This document shows, one piece after another, positions 15,766-22,488 of a stretch of DNA of 51,414 nucleotides. The stretch is from a virus. Numbering within the stretch: position 1 is the stretch's first letter; every line of letters begins with the position of its first letter. Location: IMG/VR virus record IMGVR_UViG_3300025728_000004, positions 1 through 51,414 of that record. One strand, given 5' to 3'. Made by a program: the position numbers and the translations under genes. The notes under the pieces are model-generated. The model saw only the letters and a list, made by a program, of their open reading frames with translations, had not been told where the DNA came from and did not search any database.

Positions 15766-16490
15766 GCGGCTTTCTCGCGTTCTTTCGTGATTTCAGTAAT
15801 GAACCGACCCCAGGTGTCTCCCATGGCGGCAGCGATGCCGGGGTAGGTCTTGGATCGCTCAAGCCAGCGATCAGGGCGCGGCGGCAATCTGTTTTGGCCG
15901 GTGTCGGTCTGGTTGTCCCATCGCGGCAGGGTCTTTCCGTTCGGTTGCAGGCACCAGCGCGGCTGCACGTAGTCGGCGGGATCAATCACCAGCTTCGGCA
16001 GGCCTTTGGTTAGCCAGAACCCAGTCCCCTTGCTCGCGTCATCCCCGAAGTGATACGGGTGGACCACTTGGTCTGGCGGGCGGATCGCAGTGTTGATTGC
16101 CGACGTGCCCGGGTTCTCGATGGCAACCGGGAACGGCAGATCAAGCAACTTGCGGAAATTGTCCAGCTCTTCGGCTTGTGCGGCTCGGCGCTCGGCGCCA
16201 TAGAGCTTTTCCGGATTTGGTTTTTGGTGGTAGCCAACGCCCGGGTACTTTTCAAAGTTGGCATCCATAAGCGCCCAGGCACCCGAGCAAGTCAGGTAGG
16301 TGCACATCGGGTGGAGAACTGCGAGATCCCACTGCTTGGCAGTCAGCGCAAACCAGATATCGCCTTGGATGTGGTTTCCACCTTCGCCACGGGCAGGCAG
16401 AAGGTCACAAGTCCAGACTTCATGGCCGTGCCTCTCGAACGCCTTACGGGTCAGCTCGCACGCCGAGTAGCCAATCAGAATCTTTCCCAT
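15762..16490 (-). CDS. Cytosine-C5-methyltransferase-like protein
   Basis: This 242-residue protein has ILIGYSACELTRKAFERHG then EVWTCDLLPA, comparable to motif I and II of C5 methyltransferases. HPMCTYLTCSG (about 62-72) stands in place of the PPC catalytic loop, and VAIENPGTSA (about 118-127) in place of ENV. The target-recognition region is reduced, so it may be a divergent nucleotide- or DNA-modifying enzyme. ATG 16490 is chosen over a start at 16577 because the longer form would read through the operator at 16521-16538. It is the first gene of this minus-strand segment. Confidence 0.6.
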   Translation of the reverse strand: MGKILIGYSACELTRKAFERHGHEVWTCDLLPARGEGGNHIQGDIWFALTAKQWDLAVLHPMCTYLTCSGAWALMDANFEKYPGVGYHQKPNPEKLYGAERRAAQAEELDNFRKLLDLPFPVAIENPGTSAINTAIRPPDQVVHPYHFGDDASKGTGFWLTKGLPKLVIDPADYVQPRWCLQPNGKTLPRWDNQTDTGQNRLPPRPDRWLERSKTYPGIAAAMGDTWGRFITEITKEREKAA

Positions 16491-16509
16491 TTCTCCAACC
16501 CCTGCTTCA

Positions 16510-16543
16510 GGTCCCTTTCTGGTCCCTCTGAAGAGACTATATG
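16510..16543 (+). promoter_or_regulatory. Operator and candidate promoter for parA
   Basis: GGTCCCTCTGAAGAGACT (16521-16538) is a class I operator; an extra half-site GGTCCCTTT lies at 16510. Read on the plus strand, TTTCTG, a 16-base gap and TATATG have exactly the same relation to the operator as the -35 and -10 boxes of the cro promoter. This could make a promoter for the partition genes controlled by the phage operator system. A promoter for the methyltransferase-like gene on the other strand is also possible. Confidence 0.55.
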
Positions 16544-16589
16544 CGATGCTCGCGAATATGCAAAGCGATTTCCGCACAGTCGTGTAATC

Positions 16590-16608
16590 TGTGAGTCAAA
16601 TACTCACA
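16590..16608. promoter_or_regulatory. Partition-type inverted repeat, upstream copy
   Basis: The core is GTGAGT, five bases, ACTCAC (16591-16607), extended to TGTGAGT/ACTCACA. It lies immediately before parA. A related pair, ATGAG and CTCAT, follows at 16609-16625. The same core with the same five-base spacing recurs just after the partner gene. In type Ib partition systems the centromere and operator lie upstream of parA, so this is a candidate binding site for the ribbon-helix-helix protein. Confidence 0.65.
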
Positions 16609-16623
16609 ATGAGAACCGTACTC

Positions 16624-17232
16624 ATGAAGAAGATCGGGCTATGGACGCAGAAGGGCGGGGCTGGCAAGTCAACCAGCGCGGTCACCCTGGCCGGGGCGCT
16701 GGCTCAGAAACACCGCGTTGCCCTGATCGATACCGATCCGCAAGGCAGCGTCGGCCGGTGGGTTGAGATTGCGCAGCTGCCGGCCACGCTCGAGATATTC
16801 ACCGCCGAGCGCCTGTCAGACCTGAAGGGGCTGTCGGGGTTTGACTATGCGGTGATCGACACAAAGGGGGAATTGTCTGCGGACGCTCTGCCCTACCTGG
16901 ACATGGCACTGCTGCCGTGCGCGCCGAGCATTTTCGATATCTGGGCAGCCGCTGACTCCATCGAGCTGATGAAGGCGCACCTGGCGCACCGGCCCGAGTT
17001 CATAGCTGCGCTGTACGTCAATCGCCTGGACCAGAACACCCTGCTTGGCCGGGACATTTCCGAGGCGCTGAACGGCTACGGCCTGCCCGTGCTCAGCGTG
17101 CCCCTGTGCGACCGGATCGGATACCCGACAGCCATCGCCCGAGGGAGAACCCCAACGAGAAGCGGCGACAGCGCGATACGCCTGGAGTCGCTGCGCTTCG
17201 CTGAAGCCGTCAAGAAACTATTGGAGGCCTGA
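16624..17232 (+). CDS. parA: ParA-type partition ATPase
   Basis: This 202-residue protein is a short ParA without an N-terminal DNA-binding domain, as in type Ib systems. The deviant Walker A KGGAGKST is at residues 10-17, Walker A' DTDPQGS at about 38-44, and Walker B in FDYAVIDTKG at about 72-81. Such ATPases bind the nucleoid and move plasmid copies apart. ATG 16624 starts at the first strand (MKKIGLWTQ); ATG 16609 and GTG 16591 are possible longer starts but run through the inverted repeat. The next gene, two bases on, encodes its DNA-binding partner. Its plus-strand orientation is opposite to the surrounding genes. Confidence 0.92.
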   Translation: MKKIGLWTQKGGAGKSTSAVTLAGALAQKHRVALIDTDPQGSVGRWVEIAQLPATLEIFTAERLSDLKGLSGFDYAVIDTKGELSADALPYLDMALLPCAPSIFDIWAAADSIELMKAHLAHRPEFIAALYVNRLDQNTLLGRDISEALNGYGLPVLSVPLCDRIGYPTAIARGRTPTRSGDSAIRLESLRFAEAVKKLLEA

Positions 17233-17234
17233 TC

Positions 17235-17453
17235 ATGGCACTACTCACCACAGCACCAAGCAAGGTCGCCGACAGGGCGCCGAAGATCCTGGCCCAGGCC
17301 AGCAAGCCAGTCGCAGAAGAGAAGCGCCTGAACGTGCGCCTCGATGCCGAGAAACACGACCGGTTCCGCCGGGCCTGCATGCGCAACGAGTCGGACATGA
17401 CGACTGTGATTGATGATTTCATTGACGAGTACATTGCCAAAAACTCACGGTAA
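17235..17453 (+). CDS. Ribbon-helix-helix partition protein (ParG/Omega-like)
   Basis: This 72-residue protein has a flexible basic N-terminal tail (residues 1-30) and a C-terminal ribbon-helix-helix fold. The strand is EEKRLNVRLDAEK (about 29-41), followed by helices HDRFRRACMRN and MTTVIDDFIDEYIAKN. This is the layout of ParG and Omega: the mobile tail stimulates ParA and the folded part binds centromere repeats as a dimer. A GGAGG site lies before the ATG, two bases after the parA stop. Together with the flanking repeats it completes a plasmid partition cassette. Confidence 0.85.
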   Translation: MALLTTAPSKVADRAPKILAQASKPVAEEKRLNVRLDAEKHDRFRRACMRNESDMTTVIDDFIDEYIAKNSR

Positions 17454-17459
17454 TGACAG

Positions 17460-17492
17460 GGCGCACGGTGAGTATGTGACTCACTGTGCGCC
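17460..17492. promoter_or_regulatory. Partition-type inverted repeat, downstream copy
   Basis: Two 14-base arms (17460-17473 and 17479-17492) differ at one position and flank a five-base loop. The centre, GTGAGT-N5-ACTCAC (17468-17484), matches the repeat upstream of parA in sequence and spacing. Extra ACTCAC/CTCAC half-sites lie at 17443-17448 and 17498-17502. It may be a second centromere element; as RNA it could also act as a terminator for the par operon, although no T run follows. Confidence 0.6.
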
Positions 17493-17506
17493 TGGCGCTC
17501 ACTGAA

Positions 17507-17683
17507 TTACTGTTCGGCCTTGCTCATGGCGGCGTCAATATCCGACGCCTGATGTCGCAGGAGGCACGCAATATCGAGAAGTTCTGACGATTTCGAATCG
17601 TCCAAATCACTACCCTGGACGGCCCTCAATGCTGAATCGCACCAATGACGTGCCAAGCTAAACCCTTTGCGCAACACCTCGTT
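17507..17683 (-). pseudogene. In-frame continuation after an amber stop, possible gene remnant
   Basis: Past the TAG at 17684-17686, the same reading frame stays open for 58 codons to a TAA at 17507. The continuation looks like protein, beginning NEVLRKGFSLARHW and ending DIDAAMSKAEQ. That ending is similar to the end of the next gene upstream (GIDAAMSKEGK). Either one gene was cut by an amber mutation, or a separate small gene starts at GTG 17677. Confidence 0.45.
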
Positions 17684-17866
17684 CTAAGCCTTGAGCTTGT
17701 CAATCTCGGCGGTCACGGCCTTGCGGGAATGTCGCCATGAGACCTCGGCAAACGCCTTTATGATCTGATAATTCGGATGGTCCGGCTTTTCGCAGTTGGC
17801 ATGAGTATTCGGATATTCAGCGGCAAACCACGCCTCGAACTCATCACTTCCTTTTTCCGCTCCCAT
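17684..17866 (-). CDS. Small hypothetical protein, possibly truncated by amber codon
   Basis: This 60-residue acidic protein (MGAEKGSDEFEAWFAAEYPN then HSRKAVTAEIDKLKA) is typical of short phage early accessory proteins. The ATG overlaps the upstream stop as TGATG. It ends in TAG and the same frame continues open for 58 more codons, so the full-length form may once have had about 119 residues. Function unknown. Confidence 0.6.
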   Translation of the reverse strand: MGAEKGSDEFEAWFAAEYPNTHANCEKPDHPNYQIIKAFAEVSWRHSRKAVTAEIDKLKA

Positions 17867-18465
17867 CACTTGCCCTCCTTGCTCATGGCGGCGTCGATTC
17901 CGGCATCTACGCCAAGACCGCCTTCGCTATAGATCACGCCAGCAATTCGATACGCCGATCCTGGGATACGACTGCGCAGCCACTGATAGCGCTCGTCGCC
18001 CTTGCGCAGCTTCTCAATGGCCGGAACCACTTCGCCGCTAACGCTGGCCGTAAAATCAAGGCCGAGTGCGTCTTTCACGGCGCGCAGCTCAGGAGCGAGT
18101 CGGCTGTCGGAGCTGGCCAGGAATTCGTTGTGCTCGGTCAGCAGCCGATGTTCATGCTTGAGTCGCTCGACTTCGGCCTTGAGCTGGTCGCGCTCAACCT
18201 CGACAGTCTGCGCTCGCAGCAGGTGGCAGTGAGAATGCAGGCTCAGCCGATCATTCTCGGCAATCAGAGCCAGCACAGCAGCCGGATTGGCGGCTGCGAT
18301 GAACTTGGTGTTCTCCGGCTGGGCGCAATCAGCGATTGAGCGCCATGATTCAACGTAGGTCGTTCCGTCTTCGGTTCGCGCCGGGCAAACATAAGAGCCG
18401 TCGTAACCCCAAGGCCCCTTAGTTGCCTTTTCGGCCAGTTCCTTCAATTTCAAATAATCATTCAT
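17866..18465 (-). CDS. Ead/Ea22-like early accessory protein
   Basis: This 199-residue protein begins MNDYLKLKELAEKATKGPWG, a hallmark opening of the ead/Ea22 group. It continues with FIAAANPAAVLALIAENDRL (about 69-88) and a coiled coil to about 125, and ends with a YQWLRSRI module and a GIDAAMSKEGK tail. These proteins are widespread, modular and of unknown function. ATG 18465 is preferred to GTG 18474 on the basis of AGGGG spacing. Confidence 0.75.
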   Translation of the reverse strand: MNDYLKLKELAEKATKGPWGYDGSYVCPARTEDGTTYVESWRSIADCAQPENTKFIAAANPAAVLALIAENDRLSLHSHCHLLRAQTVEVERDQLKAEVERLKHEHRLLTEHNEFLASSDSRLAPELRAVKDALGLDFTASVSGEVVPAIEKLRKGDERYQWLRSRIPGSAYRIAGVIYSEGGLGVDAGIDAAMSKEGK

Positions 18466-18565
18466 CCCTTCCACCCCTATGTCCCGCTGATCCTGCCTGA
18501 CATCGCGCCAGGCAGGTTCTATTCAGTTTTGCGAGCAACCTTCGCGCCTGGCTATCCACACGGGA

Positions 18566-18733
18566 TTAGGCGCGCTTGTGCTCGACATGGTTGGCGCGCT
18601 TTTGGCTGCCATCAGGGAAAACGATGCGTCGGTCTGCACCCTTGGTCACCCGGACCACCTCGATGCTTGCAGTGACGACCTTGAACCCGTCTGCGACGAG
18701 CTGGTTGACGGTGGCGCGCTGGAGAGGGGTCAT
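18566..18733 (-). CDS. Small hypothetical protein
   Basis: This 55-residue basic protein (MTPLQRATVNQLVADGFK then VRVTKGADRRIVFPDGSQKR) has a beta-hairpin-like C-terminal half that may bind nucleic acid. GGAGGAATCT precedes the ATG, which overlaps the upstream stop by four bases. Not recognised. Confidence 0.6.
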   Translation of the reverse strand: MTPLQRATVNQLVADGFKVVTASIEVVRVTKGADRRIVFPDGSQKRANHVEHKRA

Positions 18734-19047
18734 AGATTCCTCCGGTCGTGAAAGTTTCCGCCGCGCCGCTTGTATGGCGTGCTGAATTGCGAGTCGAAGG
18801 CCCTGGCAACATCGCGAAGGCTCACGTCGGGATTGTTGGCGTAGCCATTCCATAGAACCTCGTCGCCAGCCTTGCCGGAGAGCACGACGGTAATTGCCGA
18901 CGGCTCGCTCTCGATGTCATCCCTTTGCAGATAGTCCGCCATCTTGCGCAGGTAGTCGGCCAGTTCGTTGCGCTTCGCCTGCCCAGCAGCAACGCGGGCA
19001 TTGTGCAGACGACGCGACAGAGGGAAATTGTGGATTTCTGCGCTCAT
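18730..19047 (-). CDS. Hypothetical early protein
   Basis: This 105-residue protein has a basic N-terminal helix (LSRRLHNARVAAGQAKRNEL) followed by a strand-rich middle (SAITVVLSGKAGDEVLWNG). The ATG overlaps the stop of the replication gene upstream as TGATG, with AGGAGG before it. Not recognised; the tight link to replication genes suggests an early accessory role. Confidence 0.55.
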   Translation of the reverse strand: MSAEIHNFPLSRRLHNARVAAGQAKRNELADYLRKMADYLQRDDIESEPSAITVVLSGKAGDEVLWNGYANNPDVSLRDVARAFDSQFSTPYKRRGGNFHDRRNL

Positions 19048-19790
19048 CAGAAAGCCTCCTTGTCGGGTTGCGGATCGCGCTTGATTTTCATCCTTGCCAG
19101 CAGCTGGGCGCGCGCGTCCGATCCGGTCGATGGAATGCCCTGAGCCTCTCGAACTCTGGCATGTCGCTGTTCGGCGTAGTCGTTGGCCAGCTCAGTCTCT
19201 GACTTCTGGCTGTCGTGACCGATCCCGGCCAGGATCTCCCCGTTCAGCGGCTGGCCAGATTGGGCGCGGCGCAATATCACCTCGTAGTTGCGATCAAAGC
19301 GCTCGCGCAGACCCTTGTTGTCCTGCTTGGAGCCGCGAAGGTCGAACAGTCCGGTGGCATTGGCAGCCAGTCGCACAGCCTCATGGCTGTAGGTACCCAT
19401 TAGCGCCTCAAGCCATGCATCCGCCACGGCGGGCATGCCGAAGCTCGCCGGCCCAGGCGTACACCAGCCAATGAACTGGCCGATGCTCGGGGCGAATGGT
19501 GACCCGCTGCGACGGCATTCCTCGACCCCGTAGCGCACCTGGTCCAGGTCGTTGATACCGGCATCCATGAACCCTTTGGTCCAGCTGCGCTTTGCAGACG
19601 ACAGCGCCTTGTCATCGGGCCAGGCCTGTTTCCATGCCGGGAAGATCGCCTGCAATTGGCGGAAAATCTTCTCGACGATCTCCCCAGTCTGGTCGTCCAC
19701 CACACCCAGCGGCTGGGTAGCCACGGGCAACGGCTGGCTGACGCGAAGCTGGCGCGCGGCAGTTGGGATTAGCTGAGTGACGTTTTTCAT
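19047..19790 (-). CDS. Replication protein P-like (helicase loader type)
   Basis: This 247-residue protein matches the lambda P group. Its N-terminal part is loose, followed by a core with EKIFRQLQAIFPAWKQAW (about 39-56), WTKGFMDAGINDLDQVRYG (about 70-88) and FAPSIGQFIGWC (about 98-109). The tail is helical and charged. Lambda P recruits the host DnaB helicase to the origin complex. It directly follows the O-like protein with a four-base overlap, the classic O-P order. Its length is close to lambda P. Confidence 0.8.
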   Translation of the reverse strand: MKNVTQLIPTAARQLRVSQPLPVATQPLGVVDDQTGEIVEKIFRQLQAIFPAWKQAWPDDKALSSAKRSWTKGFMDAGINDLDQVRYGVEECRRSGSPFAPSIGQFIGWCTPGPASFGMPAVADAWLEALMGTYSHEAVRLAANATGLFDLRGSKQDNKGLRERFDRNYEVILRRAQSGQPLNGEILAGIGHDSQKSETELANDYAEQRHARVREAQGIPSTGSDARAQLLARMKIKRDPQPDKEAF

Positions 19791-20572
19791 AGGTCGTCAC
19801 TCGTATCGGTTCGCCAGGATTCGTCGAAGAAGTCAGGGCCGGACGACTTCGGTTTTGCGGTCGGTTGATCAGTGGCAGGCGTTACCTCGTCCTCCCAGCG
19901 CTTACCGTTCAGCCATGTAGCCGGATGGGGAATGAACTGGCCACCATCCTTTTTCCAGTCGGCGGACAGTCGATGCGCCATTACGGCGGTGACAATGATC
20001 TCAGCAAGAGGCTGATCAGGCTTGATCTTCGCCCAAGCTTTTTCCGCATCACCTTTGGCCTTCTTGTTCGGGTACACAGACCAGAAGCGAGCGAAATCAG
20101 AATTCACATCCGCCTTGCCGGGAGCCTTCGCGACCGTTGGTTTCTTCTCAGATAATTCAGTAGAAGAATCCTTTATTAAGTAGTGGTCGGTTTCCCGTAT
20201 AGACGGCGCGCCGTCGCTACGGTCCACCGAATGTTCGGAAACCTGTAGGTTCGGCTCGTAGTGGACGATGATTCGTTTGCCGAGCATCTTGCCGGTGCCT
20301 TCCTCGCGAATGACCTCATGGCTCATGAGGCCCAGCTCCTTCAGGCAAGCCATAGCCTTCCAGTACCTGTCGCGACCGATAGAGAACCGTTCCTGCAGGT
20401 AGGATGCGATTACCTTCCAGTCGCTTGAGCGGGTCTGCAGGTAGATCCAGATAGCCAGGGCATCCGGATTGATGATCATTGCCACCACGTCATTGCTGAC
20501 GGAGCTGTATGGCGCCTTTTTGGCGTATAGCTCGGTCGGGGTAGCCTTCTGGACGTTCACTGGCTTTGTCAT
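19787..20572 (-). CDS. Replication initiation protein O-like
   Basis: This 261-residue protein has a winged-helix N-terminal domain (about 20-105) with IINPDALAIWIYLQTRSSDW and FSIGRDRYWKAMACLKELGL. A flexible linker follows, then the FARFWSVYPNKKAKGDAEKAW module (about 160-180) that ends many phage initiators. It should bind origin DNA, perhaps within its own gene as in lambda; I could not identify iterons by eye. It sits upstream of the P-like gene and downstream of an HNH gene. Confidence 0.8.
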   Translation of the reverse strand: MTKPVNVQKATPTELYAKKAPYSSVSNDVVAMIINPDALAIWIYLQTRSSDWKVIASYLQERFSIGRDRYWKAMACLKELGLMSHEVIREEGTGKMLGKRIIVHYEPNLQVSEHSVDRSDGAPSIRETDHYLIKDSSTELSEKKPTVAKAPGKADVNSDFARFWSVYPNKKAKGDAEKAWAKIKPDQPLAEIIVTAVMAHRLSADWKKDGGQFIPHPATWLNGKRWEDEVTPATDQPTAKPKSSGPDFFDESWRTDTSDDL

Positions 20573-21081
20573 TGCGCATCACCGACAACGCGAGCGCCCT
20601 TGCTGGTGTTGCAAGGCCTGCAAAGCGTCTGAAGGTTCTCGAACGTCGTCTCGCCGCCCCTGGACTCCGGATAAATGTGGTCGGCGCACAATTCCTTGTG
20701 GGTTCCGCAGTAGACGCAGCGATATAGGTCGCGCTCAAACACAGCGGTCCGGAGTGATCCGTCGATTTTCTTCTTGCGGTAGCCTCGGGCGCGCTGGATC
20801 TGATCAGCCGTACCGATCAGGCGATCCTTAAGCATCTGAATAAGAACGCCTGCCTCGCCGTCTCCCTGGCTCGACACGTAGCTCAGAAGGCTATAGTTTT
20901 CGTCCAGGTAGTCGCTGAAGCTCTGGAAGGCCTCACGCTCTTTACGCTTCCAAGCTTCCAGGTAGTCCGGGTAATTGTCGAAATACGAGCCATCAACCGG
21001 GCCTATTCTCGGCGCAGCCCTGACGAATTCAGGACGATCTGACGCAATGCCAGTAGTGACATTTTCCATAACCTTGCTCAT
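20569..21081 (-). CDS. HNH endonuclease
   Basis: This 170-residue protein has a C-terminal HNH domain (about 115-165). CVYCG, then CADHIYPESRGG with the catalytic His, then ENLQTLCRPCN form the zinc-bound beta-beta-alpha core. The N-terminal half is helical and may bind DNA. GGAAG precedes the ATG. Its location ahead of O and P suggests either a mobile endonuclease or a replication-linked nickase; nothing decides between them. Confidence 0.87.
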   Translation of the reverse strand: MSKVMENVTTGIASDRPEFVRAAPRIGPVDGSYFDNYPDYLEAWKRKEREAFQSFSDYLDENYSLLSYVSSQGDGEAGVLIQMLKDRLIGTADQIQRARGYRKKKIDGSLRTAVFERDLYRCVYCGTHKELCADHIYPESRGGETTFENLQTLCRPCNTSKGARVVGDAQ

Positions 21082-21113
21082 ACTTCCACTTCCTTCGTAG
21101 TAAAGTTACATCC

Positions 21114-21144
21114 GCCCCGGCCTGATCCGCCGGGGCATTTTTTT
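21114..21144 (+). terminator. Strong intrinsic terminator on the plus strand
   Basis: GCCCCGGC (21114-21121) and GCCGGGGC (21129-21136) form a perfect 8-bp stem with a 7-nt loop. ATTTTTTT follows on the plus strand. No plus-strand gene is visible before it, other than parA and its partner 3.7 kb away. It may therefore end an antisense or par-derived transcript; on the minus strand it lies in the leader of the HNH-O-P genes. Confidence 0.8.
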
Positions 21145-21153
21145 GTGCGCTCC

Positions 21154-21171
21154 GGTCCCTCTGGAGAGACT
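21154..21171. promoter_or_regulatory. 18-bp operator, class I
   Basis: GGTCCCTCTGGAGAGACT lies between the KorA-like gene and the HNH-O-P genes, ten bases beyond the plus-strand terminator. It probably marks a regulated promoter for replication functions, or a roadblock inside the early transcript. Confidence 0.65.
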
Positions 21172-21211
21172 AGGCTGCACGGTATACCGCCTTGAAACGA
21201 AAATCTAGGCT

Positions 21212-21415
21212 CTACTGATGGACAGCCTTAGCGAGCTCGAATGCTTTCTTGAAACGGCGCACGGACTTGTAGACCGATTGGAAGGTCACACCCACCACCT
21301 CGGCAGCCTCTTTTGCCTTCACGCCTTCCACCAGGACGAGCCTTGCGCCTTGTGCGCCTGGCCCGCCATCTGAATCAATGAGCTCTGACAGTTTGTCGAA
21401 TTGGTCGCTATTCAT
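21212..21415 (-). CDS. KorA/TrfB-like helix-turn-helix regulator
   Basis: This 67-residue protein has the pattern of the TrfB/KorA domain: an N-terminal helix (SDQFDKLSELI), then GARLVLVEGVKAKEAAEVVG and the recognition helix VTFQSVYKSVRRFKKAFE. This lines up with RK2 KorA from memory (ARGVLVDGKPQATFATSLGL). KorA is a global repressor of plasmid genes. GAGGGGTGAACT precedes the ATG. Its presence near a parA cassette strengthens the plasmid flavour of this genome. Target sites are not known. Confidence 0.6.
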   Translation of the reverse strand: MNSDQFDKLSELIDSDGGPGAQGARLVLVEGVKAKEAAEVVGVTFQSVYKSVRRFKKAFELAKAVHQ

Positions 21416-21477
21416 AGTTCACCCCTCTGGTACGAATCACAGTAACCTTGACGGCGCGAATGTTCAACCTGAAAAGG

Positions 21478-21897
21478 TTATTTATTTTCGACCAGCTCAG
21501 CCGGCACGCTCACGACCTCGCCCAGGTTCTCGGCGACGATGGCCCGGCAGGCAGCGATCAGGGCTGTCGGGGATTCCGGATAGGTCGCTTCGATATTGCC
21601 GTGGCACCATTCCTTAACGACTGACCACTGGCTAAACCCCTCATCCGGGGCGAGCAGGGATAGGTTGTATCGATCGATCAATGGGCCGCCAAACCGCCAG
21701 TCAGTGGATGGCGAGTACCTAACAATGGTTGCCAGGCAGCCACCGCGAACGAAGAAGACACGAAGATCATCGCCGAGCTCAGGGTCTCCGATATGCACAA
21801 ACACGCTCTCAACCTTCGCGACCGCCCAGTCAAGCGCCGGTCCAGACAGGTCGCCGCATTGCACCTCAACGGTCCCGCTTAGTATTCCATCCGTCAT
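21478..21897 (-). CDS. NinX-like phage protein (DUF2591)
   Basis: This 139-residue protein resembles the NinX/DUF2591 family. It has SGPALDWAVAKVE (about 18-30), a strand-rich middle, STDWRFGGPLIDRYNLSL (about 62-79) and a C-terminal SPTALIAACRAIVAENLGE segment (about 108-126). The family is common in lambdoid and Pseudomonas phages, and its role is unknown. AGGGGTGATGAA precedes the ATG, and a copy of the 13-bp repeated element lies 34 bases upstream. Confidence 0.8.
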   Translation of the reverse strand: MTDGILSGTVEVQCGDLSGPALDWAVAKVESVFVHIGDPELGDDLRVFFVRGGCLATIVRYSPSTDWRFGGPLIDRYNLSLLAPDEGFSQWSVVKEWCHGNIEATYPESPTALIAACRAIVAENLGEVVSVPAELVENK

Positions 21898-21930
21898 TTC
21901 ATCACCCCTGATTGAAATTGCTCTATATGA

Positions 21931-21943
21931 TCCGCGCTACGTT
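21931..21943 (-). promoter_or_regulatory. Repeated 13-bp element, copy 2
   Basis: AACGTAGCGCGGA on the minus strand is followed by TCATATAGAGC, upstream of the NinX-like gene. It is identical to 6952-6964 and 35455-35467. The following ATATAG-rich stretch could be a -10 box, which makes a promoter reading possible. Confidence 0.5.
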
Positions 21944-21988
21944 ATTCTGACGCCCGAAACGTGGCGCGGCTGAATGCAGTCTGTTAAG

Positions 21989-22372
21989 TTAACAACTACT
22001 GTATGGAATAGCAGTATCAGGTGACGTGGAAGAGACCGCTGAAGAAGTGGTGCTAGGTGACGTGGAAGGGACCGTTATTTTGAGAAGTCCGACGCGACTC
22101 TCTAACCGTCTTCCTGTGTTCCGGTAGGCCGGGCGGCCTTTCCGATGGGATGCAGCCTTGAAATTAACGTGAATCACGTTTTTGCCTGCGCTGGACGCCG
22201 GATCAGTCCGTTCCTGATCCGGGTAGCTATCGATGTCATCAAAGGCTTGTACTGCCTTGGCGGTCATGAGTTCTGCAAGCTGCATTCCGGTCATGTTTTT
22301 TGAAGCCGCCATTGCTTCCCACCGGGCCAGGTTCTCAATTCCGATTACGCTCTCGTAATATTCCTTAGTCAC
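21989..22372 (-). CDS. Hypothetical early protein, operators embedded in its 3' end
   Basis: The product has 127 residues from a GTG start (AAGGAG eight bases upstream). The N-terminal half is helical (YESVIGIENLARWEAMAASK then MQLAELMTAKAVQAFDDI) and may bind DNA or a partner. The last 30 residues are a low-complexity Ser/Thr/Pro tail, because this stretch of DNA holds two operator copies at 22020-22073. The tail probably reflects the sites rather than protein function. Not recognised. Confidence 0.55.
   Translation of the reverse strand: MTKEYYESVIGIENLARWEAMAASKNMTGMQLAELMTAKAVQAFDDIDSYPDQERTDPASSAGKNVIHVNFKAASHRKGRPAYRNTGRRLESRVGLLKITVPSTSPSTTSSAVSSTSPDTAIPYSSC
22020..22037. promoter_or_regulatory. 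Class II operator-like site, copy 1
   Basis: GGTGACGTGGAAGAGACC. One half (GAAGAGACC) matches the class I operators; the other half (GGTGACGTG) is different. The same 18-mer form recurs at 22056 and, inverted, at 23837. It lies inside the 3' end of a coding region. Confidence 0.6.
22056..22073. promoter_or_regulatory. Class II operator-like site, copy 2
   Basis: GGTGACGTGGAAGGGACC differs from copy 1 at one base. The two copies are 36 bp apart start to start, about 3.4 helical turns. The spacing could allow two dimers to contact each other. Confidence 0.6.
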
Positions 22373-22488
22373 CGCCCGAACTCCTTTCCCAGTGGGTGCG
22401 TAAATGCATCAGATTCGGCGATTACGCCTTGGTTAACTACAAAATACCCATCCCTGCCCACATCAAACCCCCTGTGATTAATGATTGA

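Noticed and set aside
15762-16490. A full DNA-modification operon of the diaminopurine type
   Set aside because: There is no PurZ-like synthetase or dedicated polymerase. Only the diphosphohydrolase-like gene hints at it.
15762-16577. Longer start of the methyltransferase-like gene at 16577
   Set aside because: The added 29 residues cover an operator and lack a ribosome site. The conserved part begins at Met 16490.
16591-16623. Longer parA start at GTG 16591
   Set aside because: It would translate the inverted repeat. The ParA fold begins at Met 16624 and the extra residues have no counterpart in the family.
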